Assembly (NCBI GenBank): GCA_948474755.1
Contig: CAOLHI010001314.1
Coordinates: 930,001 to 994,000, forward strand
Source: Ctenosaura bakeri
Lineage: Eukaryota > Chordata > Lepidosauria > Squamata > Iguanidae
Direction: 5' to 3'
Length of the DNA: 64,000 nt
A model generated the notes under the pieces. It did no database searches. It was not told the DNA's origin and saw only the letters and a program-made list of their open reading frames with translations. The position numbers were made by a program, and so were the translations under genes. Shown here piece after piece: positions 33,660 to 45,949 of the stretch (position 1 is the stretch's first letter; each line of letters begins with the position of its first letter).

Positions 33660-36600
33660 AATACAAACATTTAAGTCATAATAGAATTTTTAACAAAACA
33701 GGCAATTTTCCACCCCCTAGATCATCCAACGCACATCAAAATTGCCCCCAAACTATTTGCCTTTCCCAGTTTACAACCCCTCTCCCAGTTGTGCTAAAAT
33801 GTCCAGAAATGAGCTCAACCAGGAGCTGAAGTGACATTACCATTCCGTTTCTGGCCATGGGCTCTATTACAGCATTCTGAGGCAGAGGGGTGAAATCCCC
33901 CCCCAACTTGTGGGTCAGCGGCCCATCCCCCCCATATCGTGGATGACATGTCAGATTTGAAAAAAGTATACCTAAGGTTCATTCCTTTGTTTTCCCATGG
34001 AGGTTTCCACAGGGAATGATATCAGATGGCTTGGATTTGCCCCTTTTCAACTCCACTGTACTTTAGCTCTTGCAGCACTCAATTCAGATCAAGCCCCTGC
34101 CACAGATTAGAGCCGTGCAGCCACAGTTGATGCCTGATGATAGAATCCAGACAAGATGAACTGTTTTGTCAGGTAAGCTAGAAGGCAGCAACTTTGAAGC
34201 CCATGCTGGTGGTATGTAGGAATTTCCCTAGTTTTACAAGCCAGACACATTTTAGTTCGCAACTCCTCAGCCGGGGCATGTACCATTAAAATGTTTCTGT
34301 ATCATTAAATAAGAATATCTAACGTTGTAAAATCTATAGATGATAGAATGTAGAATCAAAGAGTCGTGACAGTGCCTGCCCATTTTCTGTCTTAGAATAA
34401 AAGAAAGGAAAAGGCTTGTTTAGATTTCAAGTCTGGGACAAACACCAGATATTTCTTTAAAGAATATAAACAAAAACTGCAAAGAATGATCTCAGGTCAC
34501 CCTGTGGATTAGTACATTAGGGACACCAGACAATGGGTAGTAGGGCGTATACTAAAAGTGCAAAAAGATAAGATGTAAACCTCTGATTAGATAACCAAGG
34601 CACTGCACGGGCATTGGAAGAGAATAAAAGAATTTTAGTTAGAGCCGTGGAACTAGCAATTCAGCATGCCTTCAGTGCTGTAGCCTTCTAAGAAAAGTTC
34701 CTGATAAGCCCCAACATACCACCGTAAAATGCTGATTCTGGTAAGGCTGGAATGGATGACATGCTCACATGTTATTAACACAGAGTTTGCTCAAGATTTG
34801 CTTAAAGTTAATCCTTAAATGCAACAAAAGAGATTGTATTCTGTCATGGATTATTGCTTGAGTATTGAGATGAATATTTGGAGGTGTATGATGTGGTGGC
34901 TATATGACTTAATACAAGATGCCTCGTATGTAATCTGATGGAATAATAATACTTTACATATGATGTTATGGAATATAACAAAGTAGAAGTGCCCAGACTG
35001 TGCTGTGTCTGTAATTCTCCCTGAGCGGAATGTATAGCTTTCTATTTGAGTGCATATAATAAATAGTCTGAAATAGTATGAAAAGAGCCTGTTCCTTCCC
35101 ATGTAAATATCCTGGAACTCCAAGTCTTGAAAATATTTAAGTGGAGTGGACCACTCTGGCTCAACCACTATCATAAATTGGGAACTTTGGTGACCAGAAG
35201 GAGACCCCAGACAGAACCTAGAATTAGCTAAGTGGCAAGAATCTTCCATCTCTCAATCTAAAAGATAGGGGTAGGGAATCAGACGTATTTCACTCGTGTA
35301 TTATGCTTTCTTAGGCCAATCTCCAGTATTTTGATGCTCAGAAAATATATCAGATGTCTCTTCGTTGCAAGATTGTAATGGCTCCCCCCAACATCAGCAT
35401 GATCTGGAACAGAGCATTGGCTTAAAGAAAACAACTGTTTCTTCTGGTGGTGTGTGTTATACTGCGGATGACTGCAGGATGAGGCTAAGTCTAGGTTGGA
35501 GGTAGGGATGAGGTTGAAATTAATTTGGTTCACATTTTAATGTCTTCCACGTTTTTGAGACTGTCTATGAACCAAAACAAACTTATGGTTCAAAATGTAC
35601 AATTTTGTGAATTTTGCAACAAAAATAACTTAATTTTAAAAGTATTAAAAATCGTATATAAAAGAGCAACATGCCACCTATCTCTTCATTCATGCTGCAG
35701 CTAGGAAGCAGGGCTGGGGTGGGCACTGTTATCTTATATGCGATCTGCGGTTAGTAAATGCCAGGTTAGAGGCTTTCCTCTTCCCAGATGCATTTCTGTC
35801 TTGACCATACCACAGTAACAGAACCTTTTGTGTGGGTGTGTATGTGTGTGTAATCAGCAGCAGCACGGGGCCGCTAGCCAGTCTAGATCTCATAGTGTTT
35901 GCCCTAATTGCACCATTGAAAATCCATCCTTGCTACAGAGAGAGATACCAGTATGTCAGTCGCTTGTTGCAAAACCAGTGTAGCAGCTTGAAGATGAGCA
36001 GAACAGAAAATGGACTTTCCCTCATAGCTTTTGTGACAATGGATATAGCAGCTTTAAAGGAGCCCCCTCCCCTAATCTTGGGTTTAAGATTGACAGTTTT
36101 GTGCCAGTGGAAATAATTTTGTACAAAGAATGTAAGTGGAAAGGAGTCCTAGCCCAGTTGCAGCCAGATTACCATATTTGCTGTGTTCCTAATCACTGCC
36201 TTTTGATGATGCTGATTAACATCTGCTTGCTTTTACACAACTAAACACATGTTTGCATATTATTGCGATTTCTTTTTTTCTCTGTCATACTGAAAAATCA
36301 AATTGAATTCTCTGTCAACTACGTAACAGCTGATTACAAACTCAGTATCTGTCTGGCTGTGATGCAAACAAAGGGAGACGGAGAGGTTGCCGTTCTTATT
36401 ATTAAAAGGGCATAACTCGCTAGACGTGGCAGCAGTGCCAGGTTAGGGGGCTGTGAAATGATGGGATACTTTTAAGTTCGAGGCTGTTAGCATGCAGTTG
36501 CATCTGGTAGCAGGCTGGCTAGAAGTTAGCCAGCTTCTGAAGGGCAGCTGGTATCTGGTACTAGCAGGATCGTCTGCAAACCTTGGAAAAGTTACTCTTT

Positions 36601-37330
36601 AGACTACAGCTCTCCAGAATCCCTCAATCAGCCTTTCCACCAGGCAAAACATAAAGGAGAGATAGGGACGTGTAATTCATCCCATTTCGAATGGACATGC
36701 TAAGTAAAGGAAGCCTGCTTCCTGTGATTTCAGAAAAAATGACATTTACAAAGCCCTCAAAGACGAATTATTGCAACCTAGTTTGCAGAACCAGCAGCCA
36801 TGAAGGTGCTGGTGAGAAAACGGCTGTTTGTGTGCTAAAGGTAGCAGCCTGAAAGACCTTATCCAACTATGCTGAAGAGCAAATCCAAGCTCATTTTTCA
36901 CCATGACTTACAGTTCTGCCCTCTGCAGTCACGCATCCTGGTTAAGAGATCTAATTTGTCAGGATGCCATGTGTTAGACTTCACCCACAGAAGACTGATT
37001 CTGATAGACTAGACTTCCCTTTTGCAGAGGAGAGCAATGCAATAGGAGAATGTAACCTTGGACTGTGAAATTGGCATTTTCACAATGACCTTTTCCCATG
37101 AGTATTGGTTTTCTGGAGGGAAAATGTTGGTTGAACAGATTTATAATCGTCGAGTAAGAAATGTCTGGTCTAGGCAGAATTAAAATGATTCTGGCCAAGG
37201 CAGTAGCGGTGGGGATGGAGAAGATTCTCAAAGAATATTCTGCATGCCAAAATGATTTCTTGTGCTCTCCCTTGAATTTCTGCAGTATCTCCAATTATGC
37301 CTATTGTTTGATTTCTGGAACAAAGGGAGT
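33660..37330. other. Long stretch of intron, no gene recognised
   Basis: The least repeat-rich part of the window. A family B MITE half (CCTTGGAAAAGTTACTCTTT) lies at 36581-36660. An AT-rich block at 36165-36400 holds octamer-like TTTGCATAT and is discussed in findings. Confidence 0.5.
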
Positions 37331-37489
37331 AGAGTGAGGCTGGGCAACAATGGCCAACAACTCCCATCATCGCTTGCCAGCTTAGCCAACAGTGAAGGAT
37401 TATGGGAAGTGCAGTCTAACTATTTATGAGAAACCACAGTTGTGCATGCCTGCAGTTAACTCTTACTACTATTGCTGCTGCTGTTGTCA

Positions 37490-37524
37490 TTGTCTTCATC
37501 ATCATCATCATCATCATCATCATC
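37490..37524. repeat. TCA/ATC microsatellite
   Basis: About ten ATC triplets at the edge of an L2-like copy; it accounts for poly-His, poly-Ser and poly-Ile reading frames here. Confidence 0.9.
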
Positions 37525-37534
37525 TTTACATCCT

Positions 37535-37915
37535 GCCTTTTCCCCCAAATTGGGACTCAAGGCAGCTTACAATTTAAAACAAATACAATACAGCTTGAAA
37601 TGTGCAAAAGTCAGCAAAAAAGACAACATTAAAACAGAATTAAACTGTTTGCAATATCAAAACAGTTTAAAACTTATACGTAAAAGGGATACAACACAGT
37701 TGAAAACATTTTCATAAAAGCAATACAGCAGCCACTAAAACCCTTTCTTTAAAACATTCAGATCAAAAAGCCTATTGGAATAAGAAGGTCTTTGCCCTGC
37801 TGATGGAAGAACAGCAAGAAGGGGGCATTCTGACCTCCCACGGAAGGGCATTCCAGGGTCTAGGGGCAGCCACTGAGAAGGCCTTCTCTCACAGCCCCAC
37901 CAGCCATGCCATTAG
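37535..37915 (-). mobile_element. L2-like LINE 3' end
   Basis: CTGCCTTTTCCCCCAAATTG, GAATAAGAAGGTCTTTGCCC, GGAAGGGCATTCCAGGGTCT and CCACTGAGAAGGCCTTCTC are the complement of the L2-type ORF end and 3' UTR. Best-preserved L2-like copy here. Confidence 0.7.
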
Positions 37916-37919
37916 CCAG

Positions 37920-39285
37920 TGAGTTAATGCTTTAACATTCAGCAGCAAGATTCAGCAACACATTTTTCAAGCTTTTTAAAAAATCTTCTCAAGCATTAAA
38001 ACAATTAGACAAATTTCCTGAGTTCACATTTTTGAGTCCAGCTGCTCTTTGTGCAGAACATCAGTTTATTTTGGCTGGTAAATGCTTAAATGGCCTTGGA
38101 GACATTTGCTGGAACACTTGTTCAGTTAAACTTGGGTGAATGAACATGCTTGGCTAAACTGGTGTTCTTAGCTATCCCTATTTGGTGCCATTCAGATCTG
38201 TTGCACTTCCGTCAATCCCATCATCCAAACCATCATGGAGTGGTCAGAGATGATGGGCATAATACTTTACAGCATCTTGAGGACAGCAGGTTGGAGAAAG
38301 ATGCTAGAGTTTGCTGTCTGAAGAGTCAAAAGCATAAGTCCATTGTCACAGAACAGTGTGTTTTAGCATGTGTATGTGGCCCGAAGGTAAATACGTTAAA
38401 GCCACCTTTGGACAAATCTTGGCAGCTTCACTTTCTCCAACTTTTCTATTGAATTTACAAAGAAATTTGCAAATTTTGTTATGTTCTTATTGAAAGTGAA
38501 CTGAAATAAAATTCTCACTGGCCAAATCCAAATGCCTGTTTATAGCATGGACTGTTGTATATGTTTGCCATATGGCTGTTGAGGATATGGAGCCTTTGAG
38601 GAAGAACACATGGCAACCCTGCAGCATGATTAAATACACAGGGATTCAAAGCCAAACTTTTAAATAGCTCATCATTCAAGGTCTTACGCCTGGAGAGGCA
38701 AATCTGTCTATTTCACTTCCCATGCGGTTGAATATCAGAAATTTTTCTATTGAAATTCTGAAGATTTATCAATGTTACCATGTTCTTATTTTTTTTATAA
38801 AAAGCAAATGACATGTGTTGTATATAAAGCGACACCACTTCAAGAGATAAAGCGCATTTCAAGTTTTAGATATACTGTGTAATTTTTCCAAGTTTCTTTG
38901 TATTTCTTATTCTTAAGTGTCTGAACTGTATTGATTAATCGATTCAGTTCAATTTATACTGTGCTTTTCTCAAGGTGGCTTACAATGAGAATAACTAAAA
39001 AAAAATGCAGATAAAAGCACAAAGGCCAAGATTTTAGCAGTGTATTTAATGCTAGCAGAAATTGAACTTTCTTCCCCTCCCATTCCTGCTGCAGCTGTCC
39101 ACAGTGCCCCAAACCCAGCCCAGAGCACTTCTTAGTACCCTACAAAAGAGTTTTAGAGAGCAGGGAAGGGGAGCTACAGGAGGAAGGGGGAGAGTGCTGG
39201 TACACCTTGGGTCCTGTCCAAAAAATAACATTAAAACACAACAGATGCCACTTGAGGTCATCTGTATGTTTGTTCCCCTCAAGAT
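37920..39285. other. Intron, nothing firmly recognised
   Basis: A short L2-like 3' fragment (CTCAAGGTGGCTTACAATGA) lies at 38970-38995. No exon. Confidence 0.45.
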
Positions 39286-39289
39286 GACT

Positions 39290-39366
39290 AATCTCTGGTC
39301 GTTACGTTGGCTGTGGGATTCTGGGAGCTATAGCTTGAAAAGTAACTTCCCCAAGCCCTGGAAAGG
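39290..39366. repeat. Foldback MITE family B half
   Basis: GGATTCTGGGAGCTATAGCT and AAAAGTAACTTCCCCAAGCC. Confidence 0.4.
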
Positions 39367-39605
39367 GTAGATTATTCCAAGCTCTGAGCCTTCCTCGGCC
39401 TGGTAATGTCCATGTGTGTTGGACTAGAACTCTCATCATACTGAACTAACGGCAGAATGTCTGACGGACGTCTTACTGGGGAAGACAGCTTTACTCTCTT
39501 TCTCCTGGCAGTTACTGTGTATTGCTCACTGTGTCAGTGGAATACCAAGTTCAACCTCCCCATGGCTTAATACGTTGTGTGTGTTTGTCTCCTTATTTTT
39601 TGCAG

Positions 39606-39703
39606 CTGATCCAGACAATCAGCTCTGTGCTATGGGGTATGATGCCCAAGATGAGACACCTTCAGCTTGTCCTGATGAGTTTGATGACTTCGTTGCATTT
39701 GAG
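39606..39703 (+). CDS. RAB11FIP3: RAB11FIP3 internal exon: acidic linker after the EF-hands
   Basis: Seen: a pyrimidine-rich tract and TTTTTTGCAG acceptor, 98 bases, then a consensus donor GAG|GTAAGT. The first two bases complete an Ala codon begun in the exon at 18336; 32 further codons follow, including D-P-D-N-Q, D-A-Q-D-E-T-P-S-A-C, then P-D-E-F-D-D-F-V-A-F-E. The PDEFDDFV block is as I recall it in vertebrate RAB11FIP3 directly after the EF-hand exon. The segment is acidic and likely disordered, linking the EF-hands to the central region. The exon ends in phase 0. The next exon, expected to carry a Ser/Thr/Glu-rich segment, was looked for downstream and not found, so it probably lies beyond 64000. 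Function in this organism is inferred from the family. Confidence 0.93.
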
Positions 39704-39709
39704 GTAAGT

Positions 39710-42320
39710 CTTATTGTTCATAGGAATCTTTTTGTTTGCCTTTGGTAAACAATGCAGGAGTGCAGGACTGTTTTGGCTCCCAGGACCAGATTTCATTCTG
39801 GAATGCCTCCAGGAAGGCAGATCGTGGCAGAGGGCATTCCTCTCTCTCTGAATGTCCTTCTCTAAAATCTTACCTTAGTGGTGGCTATTTCCAACCCACT
39901 GGCCAGCCCATGGGCTGGATGTTCTCCGTATCTTTGTAGACTTGAGTCTTAGAAGAGGAATGACGCTCCGGCTGTTAACATTTGTGAGGGTGCTGTTTGC
40001 TCCACATGGCGTAGTTGCTTTCCCCCGGCATGTGCATTCTCTATTTCTGTAATTTTTCTTCTAAAAAAGTACTTTCCATACAATGAAGAATGGCACATGG
40101 AGGATGTTTGGTTCCGGCAGGGATGCCCTGTTGACTCTTTCTACCCAATGAAACACTTGCTCAGTTCAAATGCCAACTCCTCAATGAGTTGTGATATTTA
40201 TGTCCCCTCTGTTCTACGTTCTCATTACCTATTTCCCTTTTAATATCTCTGGTTTTATGGCAAACAATGGGAAGTACATAGTGCCAAATTATGACTATGA
40301 TACTGCATCCAAATCCTGACATCTCTTAAAATGTCAAGATAGAATGAGTTTAATGCATCCTTATGTAGCGCCTTGGCTCTGACTTCACCCCACCTTTTGC
40401 ACAAGCAGCAAAACAAGCGAGGAGGCTGCAGTTAATCATAGTTTAACTAGGATGATTAATATCTTCCAAATATGCCAAGATTTGTTAGCCATGATTTAAA
40501 GTCTGCTTCCAAATCCTGGCTTGTTCAAAAGCCATTAACCATAGTTCATGATGCAAAGCTCTCAGGAAGCTATGGCTAGTTAAAGCTTCCTACTTTCTGT
40601 TGCTGCTTCCACCAGCTGTGTGCAAAAGCTTGAAGTCATGAGTGTCTTGCCTTATTAAACCAGATTTTGATCACAGAAACACAGCCAATATATTTGAGCT
40701 TTGCTTTCCAAACATATTGGGTAGTGTTGCTGAGTGGTATGAATGTTAAAAAGGAAAACAAGCCTCTTGGAAATGCTGGGACAGCAAGGAACAAAACCAA
40801 AATGTGAAGCATGAATAGGATGGACCCATAGAATGTGTTTGGCAGAAATAACAATAGATTGGAATGTGTTTGACTGGGTTTCTTCTGAAAATGGTATTCT
40901 TATTCTGCAAAAGCTTTCTTGGCAGGCTTCCAGAGTGGCAGTGCCATGCTGTATCGTACTATGGGAGCTCTTATTCCTGCCTCCCTCCATTGCTGCTACA
41001 TTAATTTTCTTAAGAATGCTTGATTTCACAAAGAAGCCTCCATCTGTGCTGGGCTGGATGGAGACCAAACTATGTGTCTCCATTGCTCAAAATTAGCTTG
41101 CTTGATCCATTTCACTGTTGCTTGATAGATGGGCAGGGGCTGGTTTCCTTGATTTCTCGTTGAGCGTTTGCTCAGTGTTGTTATTGTTGACTTTAAAAAA
41201 AAATTGCTAGAAGTCCTGTTCTAGTCTGAAGGGCCAAGGAGGGCAGTACAGGGTGGCAGATGGAAGAAGTAAAAATGTGTGCAAATAGTCTGTTGACCTG
41301 CTTTTTAAATGTGGCTGCCAAATAGTAAACAGATGTTCAATGTTTGGGGTTTTATGCCCTGTAGTTTACCTTGGGATTGGAACAGAGTGGGTTGTGATCA
41401 GGCCTGGACTGTTTATGCATTTAATAGCATTATTACACTTTGAACACATGCTTTCTAATAAAGTGAAAATGAAGTGGCATAATGAGGGATATACCTTCAT
41501 ACTTCAAATACAGAAATCATATGTTGAATGCACCCAACTTTTTTTTGAAAATTACCCTGCAACTAGAAAGCTAGTCGAGCTGAATTAGGATCTTTTCCTG
41601 ATATACTGGCTTTCTTGCACAGAAGTGTTGAACACACATGTGTGCATGAGCACACAATGCACCTTCGTTGATGATACTGTCCTACTGGCTGTTTGTTGCT
41701 GCCTGCGAAGACCAAGGACATGCACAGATCTGGGGGAAGCCAGCAGAACATTTTTGAGGTCACCTACCTTCAGTCAGAAGATAGGCTGTTGTGTGCTGAT
41801 GTATTCCAGTCTGTAGAAAAGAGTGCCAATTTTATGTTTGTAGCATGTTTCTAAATGTTGGGAGATTTTAGCTGTTAGCCATGAAAGTAGACAGCACAAT
41901 GGTTTTGAATTCTGTGAACCACTGTTTACTCTCTCACTGAAGGTCAGTTACCATGTTTGTCATTCCTAGGAAAGTGTTGCCTTGCAAGGCCTCCCAACCC
42001 ACTCCTGAAAGAGCAAAGCTTGCATTTATTGCAGTGCTTCCGCCCAAGATGGCTTCTATTTTGCCATTTTTACCTAAGGGGAAGGTAAAATGGAGAAGAT
42101 CTTTGTTGTAAGCAGAAGGGTTGCTTGTTTTTAAAGTCTACAAGGCTGCTGGAAAATGCTGAGAAGCATGCCGTAGAGGCAACCATGCACCCTGTGGTGG
42201 TAAGACTGTAAGAAGAAAATAATTCACAGTATAATTTCTTTTTAAATAGAATTCCCATATTTGTAGACCAAGAGAGGCTACTTCGATTTGTCCATTCATA
42301 GAGCTTGGAAAAATTTCTGT
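39710..42320. other. Intron, nothing recognised
   Basis: Open frames up to 142 residues (40655-41083, minus) show no family likeness. No classified repeat. Confidence 0.5.
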
Positions 42321-42330
42321 GTCAGACTAA

Positions 42331-42502
42331 GGGACTTTCCGCACTACACTGTTATAGTGCTATTATTCCTCTTTCAATTCTGCGGTTTGTGGTTTACTGG
42401 CTGAGAATTCTAAATACCCCTCCCTAAACTGCAAACCCCAGAATTCCATAGGATGTTGAAAGTAGAATAATAGCATTATAACAGTGTAGTGTGGAATGGC
42501 CC
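42331..42502. mobile_element. Foldback MITE family A, with TAA target duplication
   Basis: Left GGGACTTTCCGCACTACACT, right end inverted as GGGCCATTCCACACTACACT. Flanking TAA at 42328-42330 and 42503-42505. Diverged arms, so older than the 5539 copy. Confidence 0.8.
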
Positions 42503-42509
42503 TAAGACT

Positions 42510-43225
42510 CTCAGAATGCCCTCTGCCAACATGACCACAGCTGACTGAAAAATTCTGGGAGTTGAAACTGTATACAAAAAAGATGCTTTTCCATGCTTAC
42601 CGTTGGCCCTGCCCCTGATGCTGGATTTTCCTCTCTCTTGCGTAGGGTATCTGTGAAAAATGGCATTCGTTCCAGGTATCTTGGGAGAATAAAGATGCCT
42701 CTGCCTTGCCTTGCTGAAATGAACACTCTGTTTCATGCTGGTAGGATGGCGGTGGCTGGACTGAAAGCATCTCAAAGCCCATGGCTCACTTGGAGGCAAA
42801 CCTACCACTAGCCAGAGTAAACTGCAGGCAGGAGATTTTGGAAGTCACAGAAGTGTAGCAAATGAGGAGTTATTTAATTCACAAGTGATGTGTTTGTACG
42901 CTCAAGGTTGGGAAGGAGTGTTGGTGGGATTTTCTGCCCCAACTTGGCTGGTTGGCATAATTTGATGTTATGCTTTGGAGCAGCAAAAAAAAATCTTGGG
43001 CAAAGCTTGGTCCCAGTGCAAGTACAGGGTTGTTGCAGAGGTCTACTTGATTGCTTTCGGCTGCTTTTTTTTCTGTTTAGAAGAACTGTCTCTCCGGTTG
43101 AACAATGCAAGCATCTGGGTGTGTGGAGGGATGAAAGAGTAGGGAGGGGAACGTGACAGCTCCATTTTCCATGCCCTGTTAAAAGGAGGAAGGGAGGAGG
43201 AGAACAAAAAAGGAATGCAGCAGAA
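42510..43225. other. Intron, nothing recognised
   Basis: No exon or classified repeat. Confidence 0.45.
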
Positions 43226-43229
43226 CCTT

Positions 43230-43282
43230 TAAGAGTAGCATGGACTTTCATGGGTATAAACCCACTTCTTCAGATGCAGAAA
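43230..43282 (-). repeat. Degenerate hammerhead-ribozyme-like repeat fragment
   Basis: On the minus strand CTGAAGA is followed by the hairpin AGTGGGTTTATACCCAT and GAAA, the order of the hammerhead core (CTGANGA - stem II - GAAA) known from Penelope-like retroelements. The canonical CTGATGA is changed by T to A. No protein-coding part of such an element is adjacent. Confidence 0.4.
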
Positions 43283-43756
43283 GAAAGAGCATTAAAGTCT
43301 CAGGTTATAAAGCATATTTATACAGTTGTGGGAATGGGATAGAACATAGCAGAATCCAGAAAGATGCAAAGCATGCCCCTTGCCCTAAATTTTCAAAAGG
43401 CTAGGGGAGGTAATACAAGATTTTCAGGTCTTTGGTCAGTTAGCGTTGATGTGTGAAAGCAGTAAATCTGCTTACCAAAAGCCACTTTCCCTGTGTTCAA
43501 AACTCTCTCTGGGATAATTTCTTTGGTTATTTGAGAGGTAGTGAGGATTCTTATGTTAATATATGTAGTGTGCCATGAAGGCACTGTCCTTGTTCATACC
43601 TCTGCTAAAGAATTGGACTATGTAAGTATAATTCAGTTCAGCTGCTTCTGTGTACTTTACTGTTGTCATGCCTCTTAGTTCTGTGCTTAAAAGCTCTTAA
43701 TCATTCAGGCCCTTTCCCTGAGGAGAATGAGCAGCCATTAAGCTCATCTGCCTTTG

Positions 43757-43975
43757 TTTTCTCCCAAACCCCATGTGATCTTGGGAGCTAAGCAGGGTGA
43801 ACACAGGTTGGTACTTGGATGGGAGACCTTCAATGAATACCAGATTCTATAGGCTACATTTCAGAGAAAGGAATTGGCAAAACCTCTCCTAAGTATTCCT
43901 TGCCTAAGAAAACCCTATGAAATTCATGGGGTCGCCATAAGCTGATAGGCAACTTGAAAGGCAGATACACACAAA
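43757..43975 (+). mobile_element. 5S-rRNA-derived SINE (5S-Sauria type)
   Basis: The head reads GTGATCTTGGGAGCTAAGCA, then GGTACTTGGATGGGAGACC, matching the internal promoter region of 5S rRNA. The tail (CTTGCCTAAGAAAACCCTAT, GGGGTCGCCATAAGCTGATA) is the RTE-type tail shared with Sauria SINEs. Not a functional 5S gene: the sequence after GGGAGACC diverges and runs into the tail. Confidence 0.88.
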
Positions 43976-43979
43976 CGGT

Positions 43980-44740
43980 GATATTTGAGAACAGGGAAGT
44001 AAAGTTATCCCTTCTCCCCACCACCAGCCTCCTTTAGAGAAATTCATTTAGTTGGAAACACTGTGAAGATGTCCCAGCAATATATCCCCTGGTATTTAGA
44101 CAAATTTTCATCCTGAAAAATTACCTATTTTTTGCAGCCCTACTCTGTGTAGTTTAAATTATCCATTTAATGAAAGGTATAAACATTGTGTTTTAGATGT
44201 GTGTGTTGCATGTTTTATTATTTGTCATACACCACCTTCAAATCTTCATATCCGTGGGGTTTGTAACTATTTCTAAACAAATAAAAAGACACAGTGTTGG
44301 GTGGCTGCTGTATCACAAAGAGGAAACATTTTCATAAAGACATCAGTGAGCATACATTGTGCTTGCACAGGCTGCAATCCAGCATCCCCTTAGTGTAGTG
44401 TAAAAGAGATGCTATGACAGCGCTATGCAGAACAGCATCATTTTGCATGCCAATGACTGTGAAACATGCAATGCACAACCACCCTGTGCAACATGTAAGC
44501 GCAGTGTGCAATTGCAATATGCAAGCACAAGTCTAGTGTGCAATGTGCGACTGCAGTGTGAAACCTTTGTGCATAACTTTGTTTCCGCTGTGGTCAGTAG
44601 AATACATCTGTTGTGCTATGGTGAATAATTCATTGTGTGTACATGGTGCATAAGTTGATGATGACTTGAAGGGCCCCAACACGCACAAATGTGAAAGAAA
44701 TGGTGCCATTTCCTGGTGAGGAAGCACTTACGTGATGCCT
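43980..44740. other. Intron with a TGCA-rich segment
   Basis: 44450-44580 repeats GTGCAA/TGCAAT-type words without a fixed period. Nothing else recognised. Confidence 0.4.
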
Positions 44741-44744
44741 GCAT

Positions 44745-44945
44745 TGCCTGTTGTTAATTTCCTTCACCTTGTTGCAACCCAATGAATGTGAGTTGTCCAA
44801 GAGCTCCAAGCATCAGCCGCTCTGCTCAGGTATTGCAGATTCATGCCCATGGGCTTGCTTGATTGAGTCAGTCCACCTGTGATGTGGCCTTCCTTTTTTC
44901 CCATTGCTTTCTGCCTTGCTGAGCACTATCTTAGAATTTAGTTGG
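44745..44945 (-). repeat. Possible RTE/Bov-B-like fragment
   Basis: GATTGAGTCAGTCCACCTGT and CCATTGCTTTCTGCCTTGCT resemble reptilian Bov-B-like text. Weak and short. Confidence 0.3.
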
Positions 44946-44949
44946 CATT

Positions 44950-45945
44950 TAGATCCCAGTGCTTTTGTTTCCTGTTAATCACAATCCATTTTCTATTCTA
45001 ATTCCAGGCTGCTAAACATTATAGAGTGATTCAGTCCTTAAGATCATTTGAAGAGGGTCTCCTAACACTGCCATTCCACTCTGCAATAATCTGACTACAG
45101 CTTTTGAATCACAATATGAACTCCAGTAGCAATGCTAGCTGGAGGAGTTTTGGGAGCTGCAGTTGGAAAGAGTAATGTTTTCCTTCACTCTTCTCTGATG
45201 CATGGCTTGCTGTTATATACTCGGCATGTGCAGAAAAAACACCATTGCGCTTTGAGTAAAAAAAATGGAGGTTTAATTGAGCTGTCAATGCTGCCCTCTG
45301 CTGACCAATCGATATAAGGCACATGACCAGTAAAGACATATAAAAGATGCAACAGGAAACGTATGCATTCTTAGCTCTTCCAGACAGGACGAATGTGGCA
45401 GGTGGCAGTATTTGTTGCTGCACTTCCTGCCTTTTTTTTTTAAAAAATCAAATGACCTTTTTACCAATCACACAGTGTTCGGGGCTGTTACCCACTCCTT
45501 TTCTGCAGTCTTCCAAAGTATTTTGTTCCTATCCGAAATACCATTATTTTTCTTTAAAAATGATAGATCTGCTCACGACATGGGGTGTTCCATTTTCTCC
45601 CTGCCCTCCAATAGCATCAGGAGTCATACCAGCAATATCTCAGAGATTCTCTCCCACTTCCCATCTTTTTATTAATCTCGGGAATCTCAGTTCCAGTGCT
45701 TTTGCCCTTTTCTGTTTTCCTGTTCTTCTCCTCTGCCTCTGGAATATTAGTAGTAGTGACTCAGACAACCTTCCCAGTTTGACATTTCATCTTGAAATTG
45801 GCCACTGGAACTTGGACAGCAACCAAGAACAGGATGTAATTTAGAGATGTGTACCACAGTGTCCCAGTGAGTTTTGGTTGCTACAGACAGGCAGACATAG
45901 TCTTTCATTAGTATAGATTATTTATTAGTTACAGTTTGTATCTTA
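44950..45945. other. Intron, nothing recognised
   Basis: A 165-residue frame (45347-45844, +) lacks recognisable motifs or splice context. Confidence 0.45.
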
Positions 45946-45949
45946 CTCA

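Larger units (their letters stand above)
18430..39605 (+). other. RAB11FIP3: RAB11FIP3 intron between the EF-hand and linker exons
   Basis: Phase-1 intron of 21,176 bases, bounded by GTTGGT and TTGCAG. It is filled by SINE, LINE and DNA-transposon copies listed separately and by long stretches in which I recognise nothing. Confidence 0.9.

Noticed and set aside
43762..43870. Functional 5S rRNA gene
   Set aside because: Only the internal 5S-like region is preserved, and it is fused to an RTE-type SINE tail.
45347..45844. 165-residue frame as a gene
   Set aside because: No domain, no splice context, low-complexity hydrophobic composition; consistent with chance.
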